The notes beneath the pieces were generated by a model. That model ran no database searches, had not been told where the DNA came from, and worked only from the letters and a program-made list of their open reading frames with translations. 27,961 bases of DNA, from the NCBI GenBank assembly GCA_037447605.1, contig CM074820.1, positions 303,040-331,000 on the forward strand, written 5' to 3'. Origin of the DNA: Zygnema circumcarinatum (taxonomy: Eukaryota > Streptophyta > Zygnematophyceae > Zygnematales > Zygnemataceae). Position numbers and translations under genes: made by a program. Shown one piece after another: positions 12,534 through 21,251 of this stretch. Positions within the stretch are counted from its first letter, which is position 1, and each line of letters opens with the position of its first letter.

Positions 12534-15500
12534 CTACACCTTGTCTATGAGCATTTTGGCTTTCATGCGGATGAGTCTGATCTCCTCCTCCAGCTCCGCC
12601 TGCCGCCTCGTCCGTACAGGGGCTGACCCCATAGAGCTTTCCTCCAAAGCTTTGCTCGTTGGGGCTACTTTTGGAATTTGTGTCCATTGAGTTTCGGAAA
12701 GACTCTTCAAATTCCGCGACCCGCTCTGTGAATGTTTGGGTCTCACGATCACAACGGCACATTTTGCTCGTCTTTGACAATAGTCTCCGACGCCGACCTC
12801 CTTTGATCTGCACAAACGACGATCATAGGTTGAATCTCATAGATTTTGCATAGGCTTTACATTGACTCACAAGAACCATTCATACATTGACTCACAAGAA
12901 CCATTCATACATTGACTCACAAGAACCATTCATACATTGACTCACAAGAACCATTCATACATTGACTCACAAGAACCATTCATACAGAGTTGAACATGAT
13001 TCATTTCTTATCAACTAAAATTCCAAATTAACACCCCAACAAGAGGAAAAAATGAGTGGTTTCAAGACGAACCTTTCCTCAGTAGTAAAATTTCTGCGGT
13101 CCCCCCCTCCGAGTATGAGCACCTCCACATTGCGACCCTCTGCTTGTTCAACAATCACTCTCTCAATTTCGCCTGTCTTCACAATGAGCTCCGTGCGGAC
13201 CTGCGAGAGAGCTCACTACATGAGACAGGTTGCTCACTCGTATTGTAAAATAAAAAAGTCGGAGGGAGAGGGAGAGGGAGAGGGAGAGGGAGAGGGAGAG
13301 GGAGAGGGGAGAGGAGAGGGAGAGGGAGAGGGAGAGGGAGAGGGAGAGGGGAGAGGAGAGGGAGAGGGAGAGGGAGAGGGAGAGGGGAGAGGAGAGGGAG
13401 AGGGAGAGGGAGAGAGGGAGAGGAGAGGGAGAGGGAGAGGGCGAGGGAGAGAGGGAGAGGAGAGGGAGAGGGGAGAGGGGAGAGGAAGGAAGGGGAAGCG
13501 GGGGGGAGAGGGAGAGGGAAAGAGAGAGGAAGAGAGAGTGATAATCTATTGCATAGGACGCATATGTAATATGTGTTCTTCTAGGTTACTTCAAGTTTGT
13601 TTCGTTTGTTATTTATCTCACCATATACTTGGCATACGCGCCCGTGGTGAGGCGCCGCATAAGTTTGAAAGCTTTCTCGCGCTTTGCTTCCGCGTCCTCG
13701 TCTTCCATTGGATCGACGTTTGGCATAAAGCAGGCTGCAGGGGTGGGGCACGGAGAGGGAGAGGGAGAGGGAAGAGAGGAGAGGGAAGAGGGGAGAGGGG
13801 AGAGGGGAGAGGAGAGGGGAGAGGGGAGAGGGGAGAGGGAGTGGGGGGAGTGGGGGAGAGGGAGAGGGAGAGGGGAGAGGGAGAGGGAGAGGGAGAGGGA
13901 GAGGGAGAGGGGAGGGGGAGGGGAGAGGGAGGGGAGGGGAGAGGGAGAGGGAGAGGGGAGAGGGAGAGGGAGTGGGGAGGGGAGAGGGAGAGGGAGAGGG
14001 AGAGGGGAGAGGGGAGAGGGGAGAGGAGAGGAGAGGGGAGAGGGAGAGGGAGGAGGGAGAGGGGGAGGAGGGAGGAGTGGAGAGGGGAGAGGGAGAGGGA
14101 GAGGGAGGGGAGGGGAGAGGGAGAGGGAGAGGGAGAGGGAGAGGGAGTGAGGAGAGGGAGGGGAGTGGGGAGAGGGAGAGGGAGAGGGGAGAGGGAGAGG
14201 GGAGAGGGGAGAGGGAGAGGGAGAGGGAGAGGGGAGAGGAGAGGGAGAGTGGAGAGGGCAGAGGGGAAAGGGGAAAGGGGAGAGGGGAGAGGGGAGAGGG
14301 GAAAGGGGAAAGGGGAAAGGGGAGGAGGGAGATGGGAGAGGGGAGATGGGAGAGGGAAGTGGGGAGAGGGCAGAGGGGAAAGGAGAGAGTGGGAGAGTGA
14401 AAGAGAGGGAGAGAGGGAGAGCAGAAAGCACGATGGGGTAGAGAGGATGTAGGGGGGATGGAGAAGGGGAGAGGGGTAGAGTTGGAGAGAGGGAAGGGAA
14501 AGGATAGGGTGAGGGAGGCGAGAGTGAAGGGAATGGAGAGGGGAGTGAAATGAGTGAGAGAAAGAAAGGGAAATGGATAGAGAGAGAGAGGACGGCGAGA
14601 GAGAGAGCGAGAGAGACAGAGAAGGAAAGTCAAGGGGGAGGAAAAAATAAGTGAGTTGCAGAGGGTGCAATGTGTGAAAAGGGGAGGGAGAGGGAGAGAA
14701 AAGAATGCCATAGAGAGAGGCATGTTACATAGTGGACTCATAATGGAACTTCAAAGCGGCAGAAGAACGTACAGCTTCCAAACTTCTTCTGGACTTTGAT
14801 CACATGCAAGCAGCAGAGAGTGTCTCCCGGCCGGCAAAGATGCTGCAGGTCACACATAGAAACCCTAGAATTAGAGAAACCGAAAAAGTGCGGAAATACG
14901 CGACCTAATATCTTCCAAATTGTCACAAATATAAATAACCATGTCAGAAATAAGTTCAAAAACCAAAAATTGTCCTGAAACTGACTTAGTATTGGTCACT
15001 TCCTCTAATCAAAACGCAAAAAACAAAAAATACCCAAAGAAACGTCACGAGATTCCACACAAAACCCATATTTTTTTTCAATGTTATCCCCATTTTTTTG
15101 AGATAAAAAAATCACAAAAAATGCTTGGACTCCCCCTCCTCTCCCTCCTTCCCCCATCCCCTAGATCCTTTACGACCCCAAAAACCCTAAAACCCTTAAC
15201 CTCGCTCCACCCCCCTCACCCCCAACCCAAGGTTCACAACAATCTCTAAAAGACCCACATTTTCATTTTTTTAAATTACCCACACAATCTATAAAAAAAT
15301 TACATCCCCCTCCCCCCCCCCCCCACCTCCAGCGCCCATTGAACGGCGGCCTTCCCCTCCTCCTCCCCCGCAACCGCCGCCATCAGATGGCGACCGCCCG
15401 GGCTCGCCGCCCCCTGTCCGTACAGCGCCGTACTCTCCTTGTCTGTATCTGGGCTCACCGTCGACCCGAGACACAGAAACCCGCTCGCCAAATTCCTCAT

Positions 15501-15596
15501 TCTAGTAAACCCGAAATACCGGAAACGTTTTCCGTATGGTTTGAAGTGCTTTCGGATAAAGGCGAGCGCTGTGGGAGGCGACTGAGGGGTAGACAT
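12534..15596 (-). CDS. Universal stress protein A-like (USP-A), 5 exons, divergent
   Basis: Exons, in transcript order: 15596-15327, 14842-14773, 13734-13622, 13200-13073, 12807-12534; phases agree, 284 aa. The USP fold is seen as [54 protein letters not shown] and [16 protein letters not shown]. USPs are Rossmann-like stress proteins, often ATP-binding dimers. This copy looks degenerate for ATP: the Asp of the usual VDGSE is Ala76, and the G-x2-G-x9-G-S/T loop is scrambled. It has a 70-residue N-terminal part and a 60-residue C-terminal tail ending in a charged, probably helical segment ([17 protein letters not shown]). The ATG at 15594-15596 is only about 10 bp below a TATAAAA, so Met33 (15500) or Met72 (15383) may be the true start. 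Three intron positions match USP-B. Confidence 0.88.
12861..12985. repeat. 25-bp minisatellite, five perfect copies (USP-A intron 4)
   Basis: Five identical 25-bp units starting ATTGACTCACAAG and ending CATTCATAC, head to tail. Each unit contains TGACTCA (GCN4/AP-1-type bZIP core) and TTGACT (W-box type). It is not pyrimidine/purine biased, unlike all other repeats in the window. Confidence 0.97.
13261..13539. repeat. GAGAGG hexamer repeat (USP-A intron 3)
   Basis: Purine-only + strand made of GAGAGG units with occasional GAGGGGAGAG shifts. CU-rich in the transcript. It fills most of intron 3 (13201-13621). Confidence 0.92.
13752..14640. repeat. Long GAGAGG/GAGGGGAGAG repeat (USP-A intron 2)
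   Basis: About 700 bp of nearly pure GAGAGG-type sequence grading into degenerate GA-rich sequence after about 14440. It fills the 1038-nt intron 2 (13735-14772). The dense part lies next to the 3' splice site, where it provides a polypyrimidine tract of several hundred nt. Confidence 0.92.
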
Positions 15597-15606
15597 GGAG
15601 CCGCAG

Positions 15607-15613
15607 TTTTATA
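15607..15613 (-). promoter_or_regulatory. Candidate TATA box for USP-A
   Basis: TATAAAA on the minus strand, flanked upstream by a CT-rich tract on that strand. If it works, transcription would start near 15580, inside the first open frame and downstream of its first ATG. Confidence 0.4.
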
Positions 15614-15938
15614 GGGAGGGAGAGGGAGAGAGGGGGAGGGGAGGGAGAGAGGGGGAGGGGAGGGAGAGAGGGGGAGGGAGAGGGGGAGAGAGGGGGGAGG
15701 GAGCGTGGTTTGGACTTTTGGGAAGCGACAAAAATGGACAGTAGGCTTTTGTCGTTTCTGCGACTGGGAAAATTCCTACCACTGGAAAAGACAAGGGCCG
15801 AGATTCGGTAGAGGACAACGGGGCAAATTGACGGCTGGCACGTGTGAGGCTTTAATTAGTTGACATTCCAGTCATACGAACTATGTCGGTGGATGCCTTG
15901 AAAAGTCCCTCATATGGTACATTTTTGAAGTCAGAAAT

Positions 15939-16007
15939 GTACGGTTTATGTCGGTGAGTCCAGTTTCCGTTTGGACGTTGGAAATTTTGGTACGGTCTAT
16001 GTCGGTG
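15939..16007. repeat. 18-bp near-identical direct repeat, spaced 51 bp
   Basis: GTACGGTYTATGTCGGTG occurs at 15939-15956 (Y=T) and 15990-16007 (Y=C). The inner TATGTCGGT also occurs at 15882, and AATGTCGGT at 16094. It lies in the USP divergent promoter. Confidence 0.9.
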
Positions 16008-16732
16008 TATCTATGGTAGTTCTGCGCTAGTGGGTGGCAAAAATTTACCGTTTGTCGTGTAGCGCACTCTCGGACAGAACCTGGTACACCTAGAATGTCG
16101 GTTAATCTTGTCTGTACCCTCAGATCCAACGGGTGTAGTTCTCCACGTGGACGTATTCACACTTGAAAACCAGAAAACGACAATTATTTCTGGTGTTCAT
16201 ACTGCCGAAGAATTGTCGCTGACTCCGGTAATGATTACCTTTTGTCGCTTTTTTGCCTCCAGCACGGATTGGATGGCGTCCTCGTCGCGTGCCACGTCAC
16301 TATTTCCGAAAAACCGCCGAATCTGATTTTAATTTGACAGCTTACATTTTTCAGATTTACATAATTTCTAGTTTCCCACGTCGGCAAAAAAATATTTTAG
16401 TTTGACCTGTAGCCAATCAGCAATGCCCACGTCATCAGATAATGGAATATCGAATCACGTGACGCCATGTGGCTGGTGACTTGTCGGTCGACCAATCAGG
16501 AGGCCGCAATTGGCGGCTTTTCCGAAGTCTTTGGAAGATACCGACAATTCCGCCGACAGCCACTGGGCTGCTGATGTTAGCAATCCACTGTAAAACGGGC
16601 AGTTCAACTACCCGTTATTTCAGATTTCTAACCAAAACTGGAACGCTACGGAGAACTCCCCGTTCTATGTGCTTAGCACGCCGGCTGAGCCCTCCTGAAC
16701 CCTCCGTCGGGTTTTCGGTCGGCCACAGGGGT

Positions 16733-16753
16733 CTAGGGTTTAGGGTTTTAGGG
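16733..16753 (+). promoter_or_regulatory. Telo-box-like motif (two TTTAGGG-type repeats) in USP-B 5' leader
   Basis: CTAGGGTTTAGGG followed by TTTTAGGG, 13 bp upstream of the USP-B start codon. Telo-boxes (AAACCCTA, either strand) are known in plant promoters and leaders, where telobox-binding Myb factors act. Single AAACCCTA-like copies also occur near 1824, 3866, 5040-5060, 11617, 14863, 15185 and 21126. Confidence 0.55.
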
Positions 16754-16766
16754 TAGAAGCGCGGCC

Positions 16767-19046
16767 ATGGCCCACGGGCAGGGGCCGGCGCAGTGGGGGC
16801 TGGGGCCGGTGCCGGAGGAGACGGAGCTGCGGGTGGGGGAGGAACGGACGGGACGGAGCGTCGTGGTTGGAGTGGACGGAAGTGAGGTCAGCAAGGAGGC
16901 CTTGCAGTGGGCGCTGACGCACTTCTGCCGCCCGGGGGACACCGTGGCGCTCGTGCATGCCAGGGAGCACATTGCGGGTGAGGAGGGGGGGAAGGGGGGA
17001 GCGGGGAGGGGGGGGGAGAGTGGGGAGGGGAGGGGAGAGGGGNNNNNNNNNNGAGAGACGGGGGGTAGGGGAGGGGAGGGGGGGGAGTGGAGGAGGGAAG
17101 GAAGGGAGGGTTGGGCGAAGGGAGGGGAGGGGGGAGGGGAGGGAGCGACGGAAGGGGAGGGGAGAGGAGAGAGGAGGGAGGGACGGGTAGAGAGGAGGGG
17201 AGGGAGGAGGGGTAGAGGATTTGGTGCGGGAGGCTGGAGGTGGGAGGCAGGAGGAAGGGAGCAAGGAGGGAGTGGGGGGAGAGCTGGGAGGGGAAGGGTG
17301 GATGTTTCTTTGCTTGAAACTATTCTGTAAATGCCCAGGTAGCGGTTTTCAATGAAACATTAGCATCGGACAAGTGCTTTTTCTTTTTTTCTGAAACTCT
17401 TTTTGTGGGACAGGAGCGGGAGATACCGATGGATATCTGCTTTATGTGGAGCAGATGTTGGGCAAGATGTCTATGGAGGCCATTGAGCAATATATGGTAA
17501 GATGATATGGTAATTGGTATAGCTAAATGGAGTGTAAGAAGTGCAAAGCCGAGAAAGAACTCAAAGTACTCAAAAGTATAATCTAGAAATTGAATATAGA
17601 TAGCAAACGCCGTCTATATGTTCTTTGCACAAATTTATTGGAAGCTGATTTTATGTCTGTCTATGTTTTTCCAAGGCCTCCCATGCATGTCATGACCATT
17701 ATTTTGGGTTCTAAATGGCATCTTTTATTGCATGCATGTGCTTTCCCATCAGGTGAAATGTGAGCAAGTGGTGAAGTCGGGAGAGGCAACAGATATTCTC
17801 TTAAGGGAAGTAGTCAGCCGCGATGCAGTAGCTCTCATTGTTGGGTCTCACAACAAGGGGGCCATAAAAAGGTGCCCTCCCTCTCCCTCTCTCTCCCTCA
17901 CTCCGCTCTCCCGCCCACCTATCCCCCCCTCCTTTCCTCTTATTTCCTGTACTTTCTTGCTATGCACCTCTCTTTCCCGCTAAGTTTCGTCCTCTTCTCC
18001 ACCCTTCTCACTCTCTCTCTTCCCACCCTTTTCACGCACTCCTTTGTCGGCCCTCCCCTGCGCCCCCCTCCCCCCTCCATCTCCCTCTTCCTTTCCCCCT
18101 TTCCCCCTCCCTCATCCTCTCCCTGTCCCTCTCCGCCCTCACCCTTCCCCCGCCCGCTTCCACTCCCACTCCACTCCCACTCCACTCCCACTCCACTCCC
18201 ACTCCCACTCCCACTCCCACTCCCACTGCCACTCCCACTCCCACTCCCCTCATTCTCCCTCCTCCCCCCTTCCTCTCCCTCCCCCTTCCTCTCCCTCCCC
18301 CTTCCTCTCCCCCCCCCTTCCTCTCCCTCCCCCTTCCTCTCCCTCTCCCCTCTCCCCCTTCCCCCTCTCTCATCCGCTCCCTCCCCCTTCCCCTTCCTCT
18401 CCCACCCCCTCTCCCGCCCGCTTCCACTCCCACTCCCACTTCCCTCCCTCACCCTCTTCTCCCTCCTCTCCCCTCCCTCTTCCCCTCCCTCACCCTCTTC
18501 CCCCTCCCCCCGCCGCTCCCATTCCCACTCCCACTCCCACTCCCACTCCCACTCCCACTCCCACTCCCACTCCCACTCACTCTCCCTCTCCCTCTCCCTC
18601 AGTTCCCTCTCCCTCAGTTCCCTCTCCCTCTCCCTCAGTTCCCTCTTCCTCTCCCTCTCCCTCTTCCTCTCCCTCTCTCTCTCCCTCAGTTCCCTCAGTT
18701 CCCTCTCCCTCTCCCTCTCCCTCTCCCTCTCCCTCAGCTCTGACTCCCTCCCTCCCCGGGCGGGGCTGCCTTCAGGGCGTTCATAGGCAGCGTCAGCGAC
18801 TTCTGCTCTCGCCACGCAGGTCGCCCTCCTGCCCTCCTTTTTATTTAAGAAACAAGTGAAATTTTTTATTCTCTTTTTATTTTGAGGGTTTAATTTCCGT
18901 CTCTCTCCAATTCTCTTCAAAACGTCTTTTTTTTTTTCTTATCAACAATTCATCGTTGGTCTTTCCTTTCGTTTTTTCTGAAGGGCTAAATGATGCGTTG
19001 ATGTGATGCAGAGTGCCCCGTCATCATTGTACGGAAGAAAGGCTGA
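16767..19046 (+). CDS. Universal stress protein (USP-B), 5 exons
   Basis: Exons: 16767-16977, 17414-17496, 17753-17871, 18776-18819, 19012-19046; phases agree, 163 aa, the usual plant single-domain USP length. Residues 31-40 read SVVVGVDGSE, with the nucleotide-contacting Asp37. Other blocks are KEALQWAL, HFCRPGDTVALVHA, EQVVKSGEATDILLREV, ALIVGSHNKGAIKRAF and GSVSDFCSRHAECPVIIVR. The ATP loop G-x2-G-x9-G-S is kept except that the second Gly is Asn, so nucleotide binding is plausible but unproved. Likely a small soluble stress protein. The start has a strong context (GCGGCC before ATGGCC). Intron 1 contains a 10-N gap, and intron 3 is 904 nt of pyrimidine repeat with decoy acceptors. It is a diverged paralog of USP-A, transcribed away from it. 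Confidence 0.94.
16982..17290. repeat. GGGGA-rich purine repeat (USP-B intron 1)
   Basis: G-rich purine sequence (GGGGAG, GGGAGG units) on the transcript strand, the only long intron repeat here that is purine-rich in its own plus-strand transcript. G runs give G-quadruplex potential. Interrupted by the assembly gap. Confidence 0.88.
17043..17052. other. Assembly gap (10 N)
   Basis: Ten N characters inside the purine repeat of USP-B intron 1. The true size is unknown, since ten is a common placeholder length. It does not touch an exon. Confidence 0.95.
17873..18760. repeat. Compound pyrimidine repeat (USP-B intron 3): CTCCCT, CCACTC and CTCAG phases
   Basis: Begins directly after the donor (exon end 17871). 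Subregions: CT/CCCTCC to about 18160; CCACTC hexamers at 18160-18247 and about 18516-18580; CCCCTTCCTCTCC units around 18255-18340; then CTCCCT with interspersed CTCAGTTCC at 18590-18735. The acceptor is at 18773-18775. Confidence 0.92.
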
Positions 19047-19699
19047 TGGTGATGTTCGCGCCGCCGCTACATCACTTTGGCTTCATCACTTCACTCTTTG
19101 TAGGGGTTCCATGTTCGTTTTGTAGTTCTAGCACCGTTAAACCATTCAGTTGAACATTACCACTAGCTGTGCGTTTACATGTTTTTATTTTTTGCAAAAG
19201 AATAAAATTGTAAAATAATTTGCAGCAGCGATTTATTTGGTGTTTTTTTGTTTCTCCCATTTCTTCCATTTCTTTCTTCAATTTTCTCAATTGGGCTGGG
19301 CTCAGTTTCGGTAGTCCTCAAAATTCGGGAAATTCGTTTCGAATGACGCTCCCGGAAGGCGGAATTCGCAAAATCCGAATTTTGACGTACGTTTTACGAA
19401 TTTCTGAATTTCGTACGAATTTCGAAATCCGTAGAAATCTGAACTAGCGCGTTTGCGAACTTTATTCGGATTTCACGGATAAACCGAAGGGCAGACTTTC
19501 GGCCCCGTCAAAACCAATGGGAGCACGCCATCTGGCATCCACGTGGCACCTTCCTATTAGTTAATGTGCACGTCCTAGATTGTGTCGAGGCTGCCCGCGA
19601 TTCCGGGCAGGTTACGGGCAGTTGAAAGAATGTTTCTATCATTAGAAGAGGTTCTGGGAAGTGACGAGCGCCGTGTCTGAACGGATCAAATTTTGAAAT

Positions 19700-19735
19700 G
19701 GTCAAATCTGGTCAAATGTGGTCAAATGTGGTCAA
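19700..19735 (-). promoter_or_regulatory. Four W-box-type sites at exact 10-bp spacing
   Basis: GGTCAA (minus strand TTGACC) starts at 19700, 19710, 19720 and 19730. TTGAC(C/T) is the WRKY-binding W-box core. The array lies 1.5 kb upstream of RING-H2 gene 1 and 650 bp downstream of USP-B. Confidence 0.55.
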
Positions 19736-20229
19736 TGCCTCACCTTGGTCTGGTCAGTCAGCCAAGTCCCTGTTCGGGCGCGACCGAGGGACCCAAATTT
19801 CGAGATTTTTTTTTTTCCGAAATATCCAACAACCGGCGCGAGAACCAAGGACGGGGTTACCTACATAACGTCAGCAAGGGCCCGTATGATGTCATCACGT
19901 TTGCGGGTTTCCAGCCTGAGGTGGATCGCTGGTTTGCGGATTCGCACGTGCGAGGATGGACGGATCGAACCGCTTTTTTTTTTTTTTTTTTTTCGTCGCA
20001 GCGCCTATTGGAATTCGCCTTTGGATGAACAGCAGATTTTTTTTAAATTTTACTTCCGGGCTGCCTTGAACACATGGATTTGAGAAAAAACACTGCAAAT
20101 AGCGCGTATCGTGACTCGCCACGTGTTCTGGGCAGGCTGAAAATAATACTAATCGATCAGTAAAAGCAACACAAATAATAACATTTTTTTGGATTTTCGA
20201 GGTCAAATTTCAATGTCGAGCGACACCAA

Positions 20230-20360
20230 GTCGCTATGCGCCACGTCAGCACACCACTTTACGTCTCCTGACGTCAACGAACGTTTCTCGACTGCGGTAT
20301 GCCGTCATCTGTTTTGTCGTTGAGTCGATTGTACAACCCTCGTTACCGCAATGACGTCAC
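20230..20360. promoter_or_regulatory. Cluster of ACGT-core (bZIP-type) sites
   Basis: CCACGTCA near 20241, ACGTC at 20261, TGACGTCA at 20269-20276 and again at 20352-20359. TGACGTCA is the CRE/as-1-type palindrome bound by bZIP factors of the TGA class. Function inferred. Confidence 0.45.
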
Positions 20361-20849
20361 CCTTTCGAAGCCCCCACCAGATAACGCCTGGATGAGGAGG
20401 TTCCACGTAACTTCTAAAACAAAAATTGATTCGTGCACCTCTTAAAGATAGAAAAAATAAACGCATCATAAAGCTAATCAGCCAATTACTGCATACCACG
20501 TGTACATCATCGAATAGTTGTTTGCCATGTGGCAAGCTTGCTGCCAAAGCGGAATCCAAAATTCATTTACTACAAATTTGGCCCATTTCAAACATCAAAC
20601 ATAAATGTGTACGGATGTGTAATATTTGTACGGTACCTGTACGATTGAGCTTAAAATTTCCTGTACGTTGACAGATTGAAAGCCTTTTTTAGAGATTTGC
20701 GGAGCTACTCAAAGGCCTGTGGACTAACAGGAATCCTTTCGTACGGTACTTTCCCCCTCCCTTTTTTTCCCTCCACGTGGCGCGCTCCCGCTCCTCGGAA
20801 CGCCACGTACGGCAGTCCACCTCAGGTTGCCTCTGAGAGCGACAGAGAG

Positions 20850-20930
20850 AGGAGAGAGAGTGGGAGAGGGAGAGGGAGAGAGAGAGAGGGAGAGTGTGGG
20901 AGTGAGGGAGAGAGGGACAGGGGAAGCGCA
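20850..20930. repeat. GA-rich tract upstream of RING-H2 gene 1
   Basis: GAGAGGGAGAGG units on the + strand, followed at 21001-21085 by a CT-rich tract, so the polarity switches within 100 bp in the probable 5' flank. Confidence 0.8.
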
Positions 20931-21251
20931 ATCCTTTTCATGTTCTAGGAATTGACTCCGACTACCTTTTCTCTTCCGCCTGTCCCTGTTTCCACACCGT
21001 GTTCTCTCTCTCTCTCTCCCTCTTTCTCTCTTTCCGTCCCCTCTCTCTCGTCCTGTCCCTCACCTCTCCTTCCTCTCTACATCCCCTTGACTTTCTTGAC
21101 TTTGGTTCTTCTTGCCTTTGAATTTTTAGGGTTCCCCCCCCCTTCCCCAAGAGCAACTCTCACGCATTGACTGACAGCTGGCGCAGTGTGGTGGGTCCTC
21201 TCACTGCCACGTGTCCAAGACCCATCTGCGGCCGCCACGTGTCAGCACCCC

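Larger units (their letters stand above)
15597..16766. promoter_or_regulatory. Divergent promoter region between USP-A and USP-B
   Basis: A 1.17-kb region between two divergent USP starts. It begins with a GA repeat (15615-15710). It then carries CACGTG at 15839, 16144 and 16456, further CCACGTC cores at about 16291, 16377 and 16427, CCAAT boxes at 16413 and 16492, and four (A/T)ATGTCGGT copies at 15882, 15947, 15998 and 16094, two of them within an 18-bp direct repeat. A telo-box-like stretch lies next to the USP-B ATG. ACGT cores are classical bZIP/ABRE-type sites; use here is inferred. Confidence 0.6.
19047..21251. other. Intergenic region between USP-B and RING-H2 gene 1
   Basis: No coding exon is recognised. 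It holds an AATTCG/ACGAATTTC-rich patch (19316-19445), a four-copy GGTCAA array (19700-19735), T20 at 19974-19993, several TGACGTCA/ACGT sites (20230-20360), CACGTG at 20120, 20497, 20774, 21208 and 21236, GTACGG-type sites at 20610-20760 and 20805, a GA tract (20850-20930) and a CT tract (21001-21085). The last ~400 bp is probably the promoter and leader of the RING-H2 gene. Confidence 0.6.

Noticed and set aside
12861-12985. Five 25-bp repeats as a CRISPR array
   Set aside because: The copies are directly adjacent with no spacers, and the context is a eukaryotic intron.
13052-14741. Open frames of 350-470 codons rich in Gly/Glu (plus) or Ser/Pro/Leu (minus)
   Set aside because: Repeat translations across USP-A introns 2 and 3. 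The real exons 3 and 4 lie within on the minus strand and are bounded by good GT-AG sites with matching phases.
17872-18920. Open frames of over 300 codons on both strands in USP-B intron 3
   Set aside because: CCACTC/CTCCCT repeat translation. Splicing from 17871 to 18776 restores a perfect USP C-terminus.
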